Shown here piece by piece: positions 5,821 to 12,945 of a stretch of DNA of 13,287 nt. The position numbers and the translations under genes are program-made. Each line of letters begins with the position of its first letter. The first letter of the stretch is position 1. The stretch comes from Nitrososphaeraceae archaeon (GTDB lineage: Archaea; Thermoproteota; Nitrososphaeria; Nitrososphaerales; Nitrososphaeraceae), in contig JASHSN010000679.1 of assembly GCA_030038695.1 (NCBI GenBank), forward strand, positions 1-13,287. The letters are read 5' to 3'. The notes under the pieces are model-generated. The model did not search any database and had not been told where the DNA came from. It saw only the letters and a program-made list of their open reading frames with translations.

Positions 5821-6335
5821 CACAGCTCACGTATTGTGCTTGACATCGATATAGCAGTGGTTCCGCTAGATGCTGTTCCCAATGTAGAGTGATTGCACTG
5901 CCCCAAGTTGGCAGCTGACTCCCGCGGGGTCGCTTGTGATGTTTCTTGTCGTGTCTTTGACGCGGACGGTATGGTGGCCGACGACGTTTTCGTAGCCGGG
6001 GATGTGGCACGTTGGCCTACTCATCTCTGTGTCACGCTGGCACGCTCTCTCAGTCGAACATTCGGGTAACGCTGTAGAGCAGGCAAAGACAGTAGCCCAT
6101 AACATGGACGCCCCCACATGTATCTTCTCGCATTCTGGTCCAATCAGTTCGGTCGGTTGGCCTGCCGACAATCGCCAACGAGATTGTACTTACACAGGGA
6201 ACAGTCGAAGAACGGCGCCTTCTGGCCGCCTACGGTCAGAATAGCAGGATAGTGGCCGCACTAGCAGTCAATGCTCCCCTCTTGCCAGCCTATCAGGCAC
6301 TAATTGAGGCCAGGGCAACCTCACTATTATCTTAG
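5821..6335 (+). pseudogene. Remnant of a FAD-dependent ferredoxin-reductase-like gene
   Basis: Reading three frames in turn reconstructs the C-terminal part of a pyridine-nucleotide/FAD oxidoreductase of the ferredoxin or rubredoxin reductase type. Frame 1 (from 5821) gives SSRIVLDIDIAVVPL..AVPNVE, a TGA at 5890 where the family has Trp, then GVACDVSCRVFDADG and the FAD-binding signature DDVFVAGDVARWP. Frame 2 (from about 6020) gives VEHSGNAVEQAKTVAHNM, the family's R-[IV]-E-H-W-x-N-A-x-E-Q helix with Trp changed to Ser. Frame 3 gives FWSNQFG, frame 2 SVGWPADN, and frame 3 again (from 6174) EIVLTQGTVEERRLLAAYG to a TAG at 6333-6335. With one stop and at least three frameshifts it is not functional. 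It is visibly richer in G+C than its flanks, pointing to bacterial-style origin (inference). The FAD-binding N-terminus and most of the NAD-binding domain are gone. Confidence 0.8.
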
Positions 6336-6374
6336 TAACAGTTATTACCATATTGTGTCACCTATGTTCTTTTA

Positions 6375-7442
6375 ATGTCTGTAAAGGAGGTGTCGCACAT
6401 TGATCCCAAATCGGGTCTTACTATGAGTAAAAAACTTGCAACTTTCAGCCGCTTAGAAGAGTTTGAACATGCTCTAAGTTCAGCCGAGAAATCTTTAGAA
6501 GTAGATTCAAGTGATGCCTACGCCTGGTATGAAAAGGGTGCGGCTCTTAACAACTTGAATAGGTATGAGGAGGCAATAAAAAGCTTTAACATGGCGATAG
6601 AGATTCAGCCTCGGCTTGCAATAGCATGGTACAACAAAGGATCTGCTTTGGTAGCAATAGGAGAATATGAAGAAGCCATAAAAAGCTTTGATACTGGAAT
6701 AGCAATTAATCCTGATGACGCTAAAGCTTGGTACCACAAGGGTGCTGCACTTGTTAACGATATAAAAAAATATAAGGAATCTCTCGAATGCCTCGATAAA
6801 TCTATACAGATTGATCCTAACACTAATCCTGGTGCATGGACTGATAGAGGGGCAGCGCTTGCTAACCTGGGTGAACACAACGAAGCCATCAAAAGTTACA
6901 GTAAAGCTATAGAGATTTGTCCTGACGATGCCAGAGCATGGGCTGACAAGGGCGCCGTGCTTATAAAATTAGGAAAATATGAGGAAGGACTGAAAGATAT
7001 CGATAAAGCTCTACAAATTTGTCCAACTGACATTTATATAATGAACCTTAAGGGTGGACTGCTCCTAAAATTAAAAAAGTACGAAGAAGCCTTAGCCTAC
7101 CTTGATATGGCCTTGAAAATAAATCCAAACGATGCCGTAGCTAGGTTTAACAAGGGAGTAGCTTTGAACAATCTCGGCCGTTACAAGGAAGCTGTGGAGA
7201 ATTACGATAAGGCTATTCAAATCGGAGATAATCTTTTCAGAGTGTGGCATAATAGGGGAATTTCTCTAGCTAATCTGGGCAATTATAAGGAAGCCATAAG
7301 TGACTACGATAAGGCCCTTGAGTTAAATCCTGATGATCCACAGACGATATACGAGAAGGCTATCTCTCTAAATAATCTGGGAAAACATAAAGACGCTGAA
7401 AAACTTGTTAACAAGGCAAGAGACATGGGATTGGATGTATAA
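6375..7442 (+). CDS. Tetratricopeptide-repeat (TPR) protein
   Basis: 355 residues with no signal peptide, so probably cytoplasmic. From about residue 50 to 350 it consists of nine consecutive 34-residue TPR units of the form W-Y/x-x-K-G-x-A-L-x2-L-x3-Y-x-E-A-I-x-S/D-[FY]-x2-A-[IL]-x-I-x-P; a partial unit precedes them at ~25-48. Repeats start at AYAWYEKG, AIAWYNKG, AKAWYHKG, PGAWTDRG, ARAWADKG, IYIMNLKG, AVARFNKG, FRVWHNRG and PQTIYEKA. TPR solenoids are protein-interaction scaffolds; no enzymatic domain is present, so a partner cannot be named. A strong AAAGGAGGTG lies inside the frame at 6383-6392, but no in-frame start follows at the right distance, so either the ATG at 6375 or the ATG at 6423 may be used. 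The gene begins 40 bases after the reductase remnant. Confidence 0.88.
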   Translation: MSVKEVSHIDPKSGLTMSKKLATFSRLEEFEHALSSAEKSLEVDSSDAYAWYEKGAALNNLNRYEEAIKSFNMAIEIQPRLAIAWYNKGSALVAIGEYEEAIKSFDTGIAINPDDAKAWYHKGAALVNDIKKYKESLECLDKSIQIDPNTNPGAWTDRGAALANLGEHNEAIKSYSKAIEICPDDARAWADKGAVLIKLGKYEEGLKDIDKALQICPTDIYIMNLKGGLLLKLKKYEEALAYLDMALKINPNDAVARFNKGVALNNLGRYKEAVENYDKAIQIGDNLFRVWHNRGISLANLGNYKEAISDYDKALELNPDDPQTIYEKAISLNNLGKHKDAEKLVNKARDMGLDV

Positions 7443-8117
7443 CAAAAGTATCTCTATGCACACCATTAGAGGATATGAAACCGAGATCAGTGGAACGCTG
7501 TTTCGAGTCCAAAGAGGAGAATGACATGTTATCATCGTTGGATGAGGATTCGGTAGAACCGTGATCTTGTACTAGAGTATTTACTTTCTTAAAAAAACAT
7601 GATCCTCCCTTCAACACTGGATGGACGGATTTTTATGACAGCTAAATATAGATGATCTGGTACATAAAATAAAAACTCTAACAGCAGATCCAACATTTGT
7701 TTACTCCAACACAATGCAATAATACAAGATTAGGAAAAGACAGTCGCCGTTGTCATGATATGATTTATCATACCAACAATTTGACACTTTCGGAGAACAA
7801 AGAGCAGATAATCCATGCAGGTTTAGAGAATTTGTACTGGTCCATTAACTTGTCAAGTTGCGAAAGATTTTGAGCAGTTCGAAGTAGTAAATATGTTCAT
7901 GAATCAAGGTATCCAAATGCGATCTTGCAGAGATTTCAGTGATTGCTGATCAGGATTGATTCACTCACCTGCATCACCCAAAATTGATAGAGCATATAAG
8001 ATGCCAAAGGAGTAACAAGTGTTTTTAAGCAATATTTCGTAGGACTATTGAACACATCGTGCTACAATCTTTTCACAGCATTTATTAGTTTGCTACCTTT
8101 TTTAATAAAGAAACAAA
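7443..8117. other. Intergenic region with two very short possible ORFs
   Basis: No gene of normal size is seen. Two short plus-strand frames have protein-like composition: 7475-7564 (29 residues, acidic, MKPRSVERCFESKEE...) preceded by GAGGAT, and 7760-7873 (37 residues, MIYHTNNLTLSENKEQII...). Either may be a tiny gene, a remnant, or chance. A minus-strand frame at 7408-7617 overlaps the TPR gene and looks like noise. Confidence 0.4.
7760..7873 (+). CDS. Doubtful 37-residue ORF
   Basis: ATG to TGA encodes MIYHTNNLTLSENKEQ followed by IIHAGLENLYWSINL and SSCERF. The heptad-like leucine/isoleucine spacing and balanced charge look coding, but the length is too small to trust and I recognise no family. 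No clear promoter was found. Confidence 0.18.
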   Translation: MIYHTNNLTLSENKEQIIHAGLENLYWSINLSSCERF

Positions 8118-8387
8118 TTGAAAAAAGCGATGGTTATAGCCTATGCGCTAATTAATTGTGACCTAGACCATAAATCCGAAGTTATGAAGAAGCTAAGTCA
8201 GTTACCAGGAATACTAGAGTTGGTACAGTTGGATGCAGCATATGATATTCTAATAAAGTTAGAACTAGAGACAGTTGAAGAGTTGAAAGAAACTATAAAG
8301 GGACATTTAAGAAAAATGCCACATATTAGGAATAGCATTGCACTCGTAGCAATTGAGGGTAAAGGAACATTTGTGGAACAGGAATAA
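8118..8387 (+). CDS. Stand-alone Lrp/AsnC ligand-binding (RAM) domain protein
   Basis: 89 residues, wholly the effector-binding half of Lrp/AsnC regulators, without the DNA-binding helix-turn-helix. The order is beta-alpha-beta-beta-alpha-beta: AMVIAYALINCDL, helix HKSEVMKKLSQLPGI, strand LELVQLDAAYDILIKLEL with the characteristic G/A-x-D turn, helix TVEELKETIKGHLRKM, and strand SIALVAIEGKG. Such domains dimerise, assemble into octamers and bind amino acids between subunits. Alone they may modulate a full-length Lrp partner or sense amino acids, and many archaea carry several. The TTG at 8118 is used; the ATG at 8130 would remove only four residues. No adjacent gene indicates its ligand. Confidence 0.88.
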   Translation: MKKAMVIAYALINCDLDHKSEVMKKLSQLPGILELVQLDAAYDILIKLELETVEELKETIKGHLRKMPHIRNSIALVAIEGKGTFVEQE

Positions 8388-9077
8388 TGTTTCTTTGAGT
8401 GCTGCATAGAAGTAATACGCTATGTAGTGAGAGTACGATTTATATGATGACAAATGCGATGTTTTAAACTCTATCCTTGCGGTTTCTTTGATCTGCTTTT
8501 ACTAGCGTAGCTTGTTAATGGTGTATATGTCAAACTTTATAACGTACGGCGTCCCTTCGATATTTATTTCACTAAAGGATTTAAGGAAGCGCCTTAACAG
8601 TATTTAGTACAACTTCTTCCAAATGTAGTTCACATACTTACCAAATGTTATTTCAGAATTTTATTCATGCTCATAAAGGTCAATCAGAATGATGTTGCAT
8701 TAATCAACTAAACCTGAAAGCAGTATTCATGAAATCACTCTTGCTTACTCAACTGGAAAACAAAAACCTGGTATTATCGGTATTTTTCTATCCTGTGCAA
8801 CTAATTTCTTGTTTATGATAATCGTTTCTTCCGCAGCTGTAGAAAAAGTAGGGGGATTAAGTCGATTTCTTTGATGTTAGGCTTATGACTCTAGAGATGT
8901 ATCCACGATGGGTATATCAGAGGGAGAATTTCGGTCGGCTAGATAAATTTAATATAACTTAATGCGATATCATCCGCTAGAAACACTGATGTGCCAGATT
9001 TTCTGTACATATGTAACATACACAACTTAACTATCTATGTGTCATAATAACTATTAATGCGAATCTGATAAAAAAGA
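8388..9077. other. Long intergenic stretch, possibly with a gene scrap
   Basis: No gene with a start is supported. One plus-strand frame is open without a usable start from 8704 to a TGA at 8872-8874, reading STGKQKPGIIGIFL, then a hydrophobic stretch and SSAAVEKVGG; it could be a remnant of a membrane protein or chance. Nothing else stands out. Confidence 0.35.
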
Positions 9078-9080
9078 TTG

Positions 9081-9353
9081 ATGACAGGATATAGTGCATC
9101 GGATGAAATACAAAAAAGCCTGGAGGGTGCAACTGCACGCGTACGTGGTGTGGTAATGTCCGTATCATATGTTCCACGAACAGCAACAGTTGTGAGAGAA
9201 CGTAGTTGGGGCCAAACGCTAGAGGACTTTTACAAGATACATAATCTAGACGAGAACCGCAGAAAATATCTTGAGGACCTTAGAGCGCAAGTATGCATAT
9301 CAACAGGAGGGCCTCTCAATAACCTCTTATATGTTATGGGTCGGTCAGATTGA
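9081..9353 (+). CDS. Hypothetical 90-residue protein
   Basis: I do not recognise this protein. It begins MTGYSASDEIQKSLEGATARV; an immediately preceding TTG (9078) is possible, but the ATG is preferred. The N-terminal half has a strand-like RVRGVVMSVSYVP segment, and the middle is a charged helical region (WGQTLEDFYKIHNLDENRRKY). The end, STGGPLNNLLYVMGRSD, is less polar. There is no signal peptide, membrane helix or cysteine cluster (one Cys only), suggesting a soluble cytoplasmic protein. Amino-acid composition and a charged helix argue that it is real. It stands alone, followed by the hairpin cluster at 9372-9405. Confidence 0.6.
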   Translation: MTGYSASDEIQKSLEGATARVRGVVMSVSYVPRTATVVRERSWGQTLEDFYKIHNLDENRRKYLEDLRAQVCISTGGPLNNLLYVMGRSD

Positions 9354-9821
9354 ATAATCTCACCAAGCGTTGAAACCGTTTGGAAGGGTTTTCGACTGGG
9401 AAACCTGGATTTATTGCCGTTTTAGAATTGAGTCATTAAAATATTTCATTATCATGAATCTTAATACAAAGTATTGAAACATGTCCAAACTTATGGACAG
9501 TAAATATGAAGGTTTGGAAGGAGCGCATATCCAGTAATCTCGACCAGGGTCACGGCCATATTGACCTCCAGACTCCTGTAATTAATAACAATATTCGTGC
9601 TTGCTGCTGGCCTGTTATGTTTGAAATTTTATCCAATCTACATTAACATCTATTTGATATTCTTTACACAACTTGAATCAAGTAGATTACTAGTTACTCC
9701 TATATCTTCACTCAAAAAACCCGTCTACAGTCTACGCTTAAATGTTTGAAAGTCTGCACACAAACCGATTTGTATAAAAAGGATCTGTCTAGAAATGCAC
9801 CAAAGGTAATATCATGTGGTA
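9354..9821. other. Intergenic region between convergent genes
   Basis: Apart from the competing hairpins at 9372-9405 and a small TGTCCA/TGGACA hairpin at 9482-9499, I see no gene. An 18-residue ATG frame at 9481 (MSKLMDSKYEGLEG...) is too short to support. Confidence 0.4.
9372..9405 (+). terminator. Competing hairpins after the 90-residue gene
   Basis: Three segments, GAAACC (9372-9377), GGTTTTC (9387-9393) and GGAAACC (9399-9405), are arranged so that the middle one can pair with either neighbour. The right-hand hairpin has a 7-bp stem (one G-T pair) and a GACTG loop; the left has six pairs and a longer loop. It starts 19 bases after the stop codon. This may assist 3'-end formation, or be a switch-like structure. 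It lacks the strong T-run usual in archaeal terminators. Confidence 0.35.
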
Positions 9822-11486
9822 TCAAACACTATGTAGAGTAAAGCCATCTGGCGAAAAAGTTCCAAATCGATTTTCCGCTTTCAACAACGCTAAATCACTG
9901 ATTGTTACGTTCGTGTTCTGATGGCGTGACTCTTCTATAACAAATTTATAGGCCTCTGCGCCTTTGGTAATTATCCTTGGAAAATCTGGGTTACTACGAT
10001 CAATGTAAAATAGCCCAAACCTAGCCTCAGGTCTATAATTGTCAAGCCATTCATAGTTATCCATTAATGACCAGTGCAGATATCCAATCACTCTGGAACC
10101 CTTATCTATTGCTAGCCTAATTTGCTTAAGATGAGAAATTATAAATTGTGCGCGATATTTGTCAGATTTATCGGCGATACCGTTTTCAGTAACAAAAATT
10201 GGCAGATTCTTCCACTCTTTTGTTATATGTGTAATTATATTGAATAATCCCTTTGGATAGATCTCCCAACCAAGATCGTTTAGAACACCATGTGGCTGCT
10301 CGTTTTTGCTGTGTAGGTCATTAAGGAAAGCTCCGCCCATAAACTTGGCAGAAGAGAGAGCAACTATATTACTATAATAGACATAGATCCTTCGATAATA
10401 GTTAACACCAATAAAGTCTGTTTTATTTATCCAATTTTCATGTATTTTAAAATTAGTACTTTCATTATTGTGTCTTTCTAGAGTTTCTAAATAATTTAAA
10501 TCCTCCTCTCCATTTACTAGAGCATTAATTAGATAGTCATTGAAAAAATATGTGAAGTTTTTACTTGCTTCTATGTTAGTTTCCATAGTTAATTGTGGTA
10601 TCCGCCTCTTTGATTTAGCAGGGGATACTTCTGTCATAGCATGAGAAAACCCTACTAAGCTACCTTTCCCATCTCCGTCAGAATCCACATCATCCAACTC
10701 TTTAATTTTCTCATATGCTAATACGTGAGCTTCAATAAGATTATGCAATACTTTTTTTGCCCTTTTGCCGTCGAGAAAAAAACCGGGTGGCCATAATCCG
10801 GCGATATACCCTAATCCCATAATTGATGTTACGGGTTCAGCAAAGGTCATCCAATAATCTATTTGGTCCTTTAATTCTTGAACAGCGGTTGCTACAAAAG
10901 TGACGAATACTTCGACAGTTTCAGGATTCTCCCAGCCTCTAAGCGACTTCCAATACGGGTCTGCTGTCACAGGCTCTCCCATAGGGAGATCTTTGAATGG
11001 CGAAGGTAGTAAATTCTGGCCCAGCCTTTTTGTAAAGGCAATAGGAGGAGTCAACACCCATAGAGGTAATGTAAGATGGTTTAGTGTAACGATTGGTACA
11101 AGACTATGTTCTCGTATAGATCTTACCATCTCCTTATAATGTTCGATTACTTGCTGATCCCATTGTCCACGCTCCGGTTCTATACGTGCCCACTCCAGGC
11201 TAATTCTAAAACAATTCAATCCAAGTTGTGATGCGAGTTCGAAATCTTTACAGTAATATTCTGATTCCCATTCTTTAGCAGCTTCTCCGGCTGATTTCAT
11301 CTCGACTTGAGAGACGCCCTTGTAGAATATGTTCGGTTTAGTCATGGCATTCAGTCTACGTTTGATATTTTCTGACGTAGTGAAGTAATCCCAATCATTA
11401 TTTGTTATTCCGCCCTCTACCTGGTACGATGATGTAGATGCACCCCACAGAAAATGAGGAATGTTAAGTTCAGAAGGTTTATTCAT
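9822..11486 (-). CDS. Family 1 glycoside hydrolase (beta-glycosidase), AEP variant
   Basis: 554 residues, no signal peptide, so probably cytoplasmic. It is a GH1 (beta/alpha)8 barrel hydrolysing a terminal beta-glycosidic bond with retention. It opens FLWGASTSSYQVEGG, the family signature, and has FRISLEWARIEPERG, TLNHLTLPLWV, and the acid/base region MTFA-E217-PV. It continues with FIGVNYYRR, the nucleophile region FVTE434NG, and GYLHWSLMDNYEWLDNY near the sugar site. Both catalytic glutamates are present, but the Asn that normally precedes the acid/base (NEP) is Ala. The protein is longer than the ~440-490 typical of the family, with an insertion at ~45-75 and a ~40-residue C-terminal tail. 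A DVDSDGDGKGS loop (266-276) resembles a calcium-binding loop. GAAGGA lies just before the ATG as a likely ribosome binding site. Substrate unknown. Confidence 0.93.
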   Translation of the reverse strand: MNKPSELNIPHFLWGASTSSYQVEGGITNNDWDYFTTSENIKRRLNAMTKPNIFYKGVSQVEMKSAGEAAKEWESEYYCKDFELASQLGLNCFRISLEWARIEPERGQWDQQVIEHYKEMVRSIREHSLVPIVTLNHLTLPLWVLTPPIAFTKRLGQNLLPSPFKDLPMGEPVTADPYWKSLRGWENPETVEVFVTFVATAVQELKDQIDYWMTFAEPVTSIMGLGYIAGLWPPGFFLDGKRAKKVLHNLIEAHVLAYEKIKELDDVDSDGDGKGSLVGFSHAMTEVSPAKSKRRIPQLTMETNIEASKNFTYFFNDYLINALVNGEEDLNYLETLERHNNESTNFKIHENWINKTDFIGVNYYRRIYVYYSNIVALSSAKFMGGAFLNDLHSKNEQPHGVLNDLGWEIYPKGLFNIITHITKEWKNLPIFVTENGIADKSDKYRAQFIISHLKQIRLAIDKGSRVIGYLHWSLMDNYEWLDNYRPEARFGLFYIDRSNPDFPRIITKGAEAYKFVIEESRHQNTNVTISDLALLKAENRFGTFSPDGFTLHSV

Positions 11487-12192
11487 CGTCCTTCACATAA
11501 AATCGAGTCGAATTCATCCTGTGTATGTTGTTGAATGTCATTGTATGATTCGTCATTTCGTTTGTTACATATATGATGATATTGTTGTGTTCTGCCTTCG
11601 ATGTTATAACATATACCCAGTCTAGCCTCTCGGGGCAGTAGTTGAAGCCGCCCTGGAGATAATAGAGGCCAAAGCCGCCGTAGAAGGAATAGCAGCAGCA
11701 ACCACCAAAATAATTGGGACTGTTCAAGCTTCTATCTTGTGAAGTAATTTAAGCCGTCAGCGATACCTACTTGGGAAAAGAAGGAATCAATGTAGGTACC
11801 AGCGACCCTGTACCGATTTCATTGTATCCCGGTACTATATCCTCCTTTTCCATCTGTCCACGGTGGTTGGTGTAGCAATGTACAAGATGTGTGGGCAGAT
11901 AGCATATATTCAACATTGCGGTATAAATATTCCAAGGAAGATTCTTCTATAAGTTCAATGCTGATTGTTTACAACTTCTATGATGTTTCACATCTTTTAA
12001 GCATCCGGTAGAAGGAATAGAACCACGTGTCATCCTCCAACCGTTAATGCAATATCGCTTATGCGTGTAGCAGTAGAACATCATTATATAGGGTATGAAA
12101 CGATGGGGTTTTTAGGAGCATGATTTGCAAGCGATTGCTGTGGAAATTATACCCGAGTTCTTGCCTGAATAGTCAAATTAAAGCAAGTGAAT
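11487..12192. other. Intergenic region upstream of GH1 with coding remnant
   Basis: The left part should hold the GH1 promoter: on the minus strand CATATATG near 11566-11574 and ATTTTATG near 11498-11507 are TATA-like. 11626-11875 contains the coding remnant described separately. From 11876 to 12192 I see nothing convincing. Confidence 0.4.
11626..11875 (+). pseudogene. Unidentified decayed coding stretch
   Basis: Two plus-strand frames without start codons follow each other. The first (11626-11742) reads PLGAVVEAALEIIEAKAAVEG then IAAATTKIIGTVQASIL and a TGA, an Ala/Glu/Ile-rich amphipathic helix with strong coding character and higher G+C than its surroundings. The second (11753-11875, another frame) reads AVSDTYLGKEGINVGTSDPV then PISLYPGTISSF and a TAG. 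They may be pieces of one gene split by a frameshift near 11742-11752. I do not recognise the family. The minus-strand ORF over the same bases (11479-11727, Gly/Cys/Tyr-rich) is more likely its shadow. Confidence 0.35.
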
Positions 12193-12438
12193 CTACCCGG
12201 GAGTGCATACAATTTGTCCATTGATGGTGCTGTATGGCCCGCCGCCACATGGGTTGATTGGATAGCCAGGATTGTAATGGTAGCCGAAGGCAGGGCTGTA
12301 AAAGTGCGTAAAACCATTTCCGTGGCCAAAGCCACTAAATGCAAACGCCTTTTGGTTTCCGATGATATGTTCTGGGCCAATAACTAATGATAGTACTGCA
12401 ATAGTCAGACCCCCGAAAAAGATTATCCTTCCATTCAT
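12193..12438 (-). CDS. Small secreted Gly/Tyr/His-rich protein
   Basis: From the ATG at 12438 this gives 81 residues: a signal peptide MNGRIIFFGGLTIAVLSLVIG and cleavage after NQKAFA, then a mature Gly/Phe/His/Tyr-rich segment (GFGHGNGFTHFYSPAFGYH) and a C-terminal domain with two cysteines (NPCGGGPYSTINGQIVC). The frame is open to an ATG at 12495, but the extra 19 residues are polar and would spoil the signal peptide, so the internal start is preferred; an AAAGGATA lies just before it. The protein is exported and function is unknown. It heads the same way as the two small secreted genes to its right and has a 25-bp tandem repeat directly upstream (12502-12551). Other frames here are shadows. 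Confidence 0.7.
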   Translation of the reverse strand: MNGRIIFFGGLTIAVLSLVIGPEHIIGNQKAFAFSGFGHGNGFTHFYSPAFGYHYNPGYPINPCGGGPYSTINGQIVCTPG

Positions 12439-12501
12439 TATCCTTTTATTCCTGGAATATGTAGAAATACATTTTGAATCATTAATCTCTATCATGATTT
12501 C

Positions 12502-12551
12502 TAAAAGATTCAGGAAATCTAATCTGTAAAAGATTCAGGAAATCTAATCTG
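12502..12551. repeat. Perfect 25-bp tandem repeat upstream of a secreted-protein gene
   Basis: Two identical 25-base copies, 12502-12526 and 12527-12551, each contain AGATTCAGGAAATCT, whose ends AGATT/AATCT can pair as a 5-bp hairpin. They lie 64 bases upstream of the preferred start at 12438 on the minus strand, in promoter position. The repeat could double a regulator site or be a fresh duplication. Confidence 0.85.
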
Positions 12552-12737
12552 TAATCTGTTTGTGATATTAATGTTGAGTTAATTCGCAGTCGCAACTTTA
12601 TGCTACGTTTTCGTCAGTTTCATGTCGCCAGTACGATATATTGTGCTAATGTGCATAATCTCATTTCTTGTGTATGTCATGAATCTTGTATCATCGCTAT
12701 GACTAAGACCATAGTTGTTTCTTTATCTCCAATTTTT

Positions 12738-12944
12738 TTAATCATATATTTCCAGTCCTGCAGGCGGGCTGGCAGGCAATATTGTGCCATTTCCATATAC
12801 TATGATTTTGGTAGTGCTTAAGACTATAATGGTGCCTGACACTGCAAATGCCTGATTTGACAGTATAAATGCTGACATGTATGCAATTAGAATTGTGGCT
12901 ATGGCCAAGCCTATCATTGTTTTTTCATACATAATTCGTGACAT
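12738..12944 (-). CDS. Small secreted protein (QAFAVSG type)
   Basis: About 64-68 residues from the ATG at 12932 or 12944 (the frame is open to an ATG at 12962, which would overlap the stop of the neighbouring frame). The signal peptide MYEKTMIGLAIATILIAYMS, ending FILSNQAFA, is followed by a ~32-residue mature peptide that is strand-like, VSGTIIVLSTTKIIVYGNGT, with one NGT sequon, then PASPPAGLEIYD. There is no cysteine. Its signal peptide closely parallels that of the split gene at 12946-13231 (IATIL..Y.S...LS.QAFA), so the two are probably tandem relatives or share a signal module. Function is unknown. I prefer the 12932-12944 starts because the hydrophobic core begins just after them. Confidence 0.65.
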   Translation of the reverse strand: MSRIMYEKTMIGLAIATILIAYMSAFILSNQAFAVSGTIIVLSTTKIIVYGNGTILPASPPAGLEIYD

Positions 12945-12945
12945 C

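Noticed and set aside
5717..6171. Minus-strand ORFs at 5717-6010 and 5866-6171
   Set aside because: They are antisense shadows of the G+C-rich reductase remnant, with Cys/Arg/Pro-heavy composition unlike a real protein.
6002..6244. Independent plus-strand protein of 80 residues
   Set aside because: Its middle (VEHSGNAVEQAKTVAHNM) is one frame of the reductase pseudogene, and both ends are out of frame with the family.
7408..7617. 69-residue minus-strand ORF overlapping the TPR gene end
   Set aside because: It has no motif, overlaps a well-supported gene on the other strand and has no promoter or ribosome binding site.
11479..11727. 82-residue minus-strand ORF overlapping the GH1 start
   Set aside because: A YVITSK...YVTNE stretch faintly recalls GIY-YIG proteins, but catalytic residues are missing. 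The N-terminal Gly/Cys/Tyr-rich part is the shadow of a better plus-strand coding signal.
12147..12387. Overlapping ORFs on both strands at 12147-12380 and 12187-12387
   Set aside because: The minus frame of 12193-12438 has a clear signal peptide and export site; these alternatives have none.
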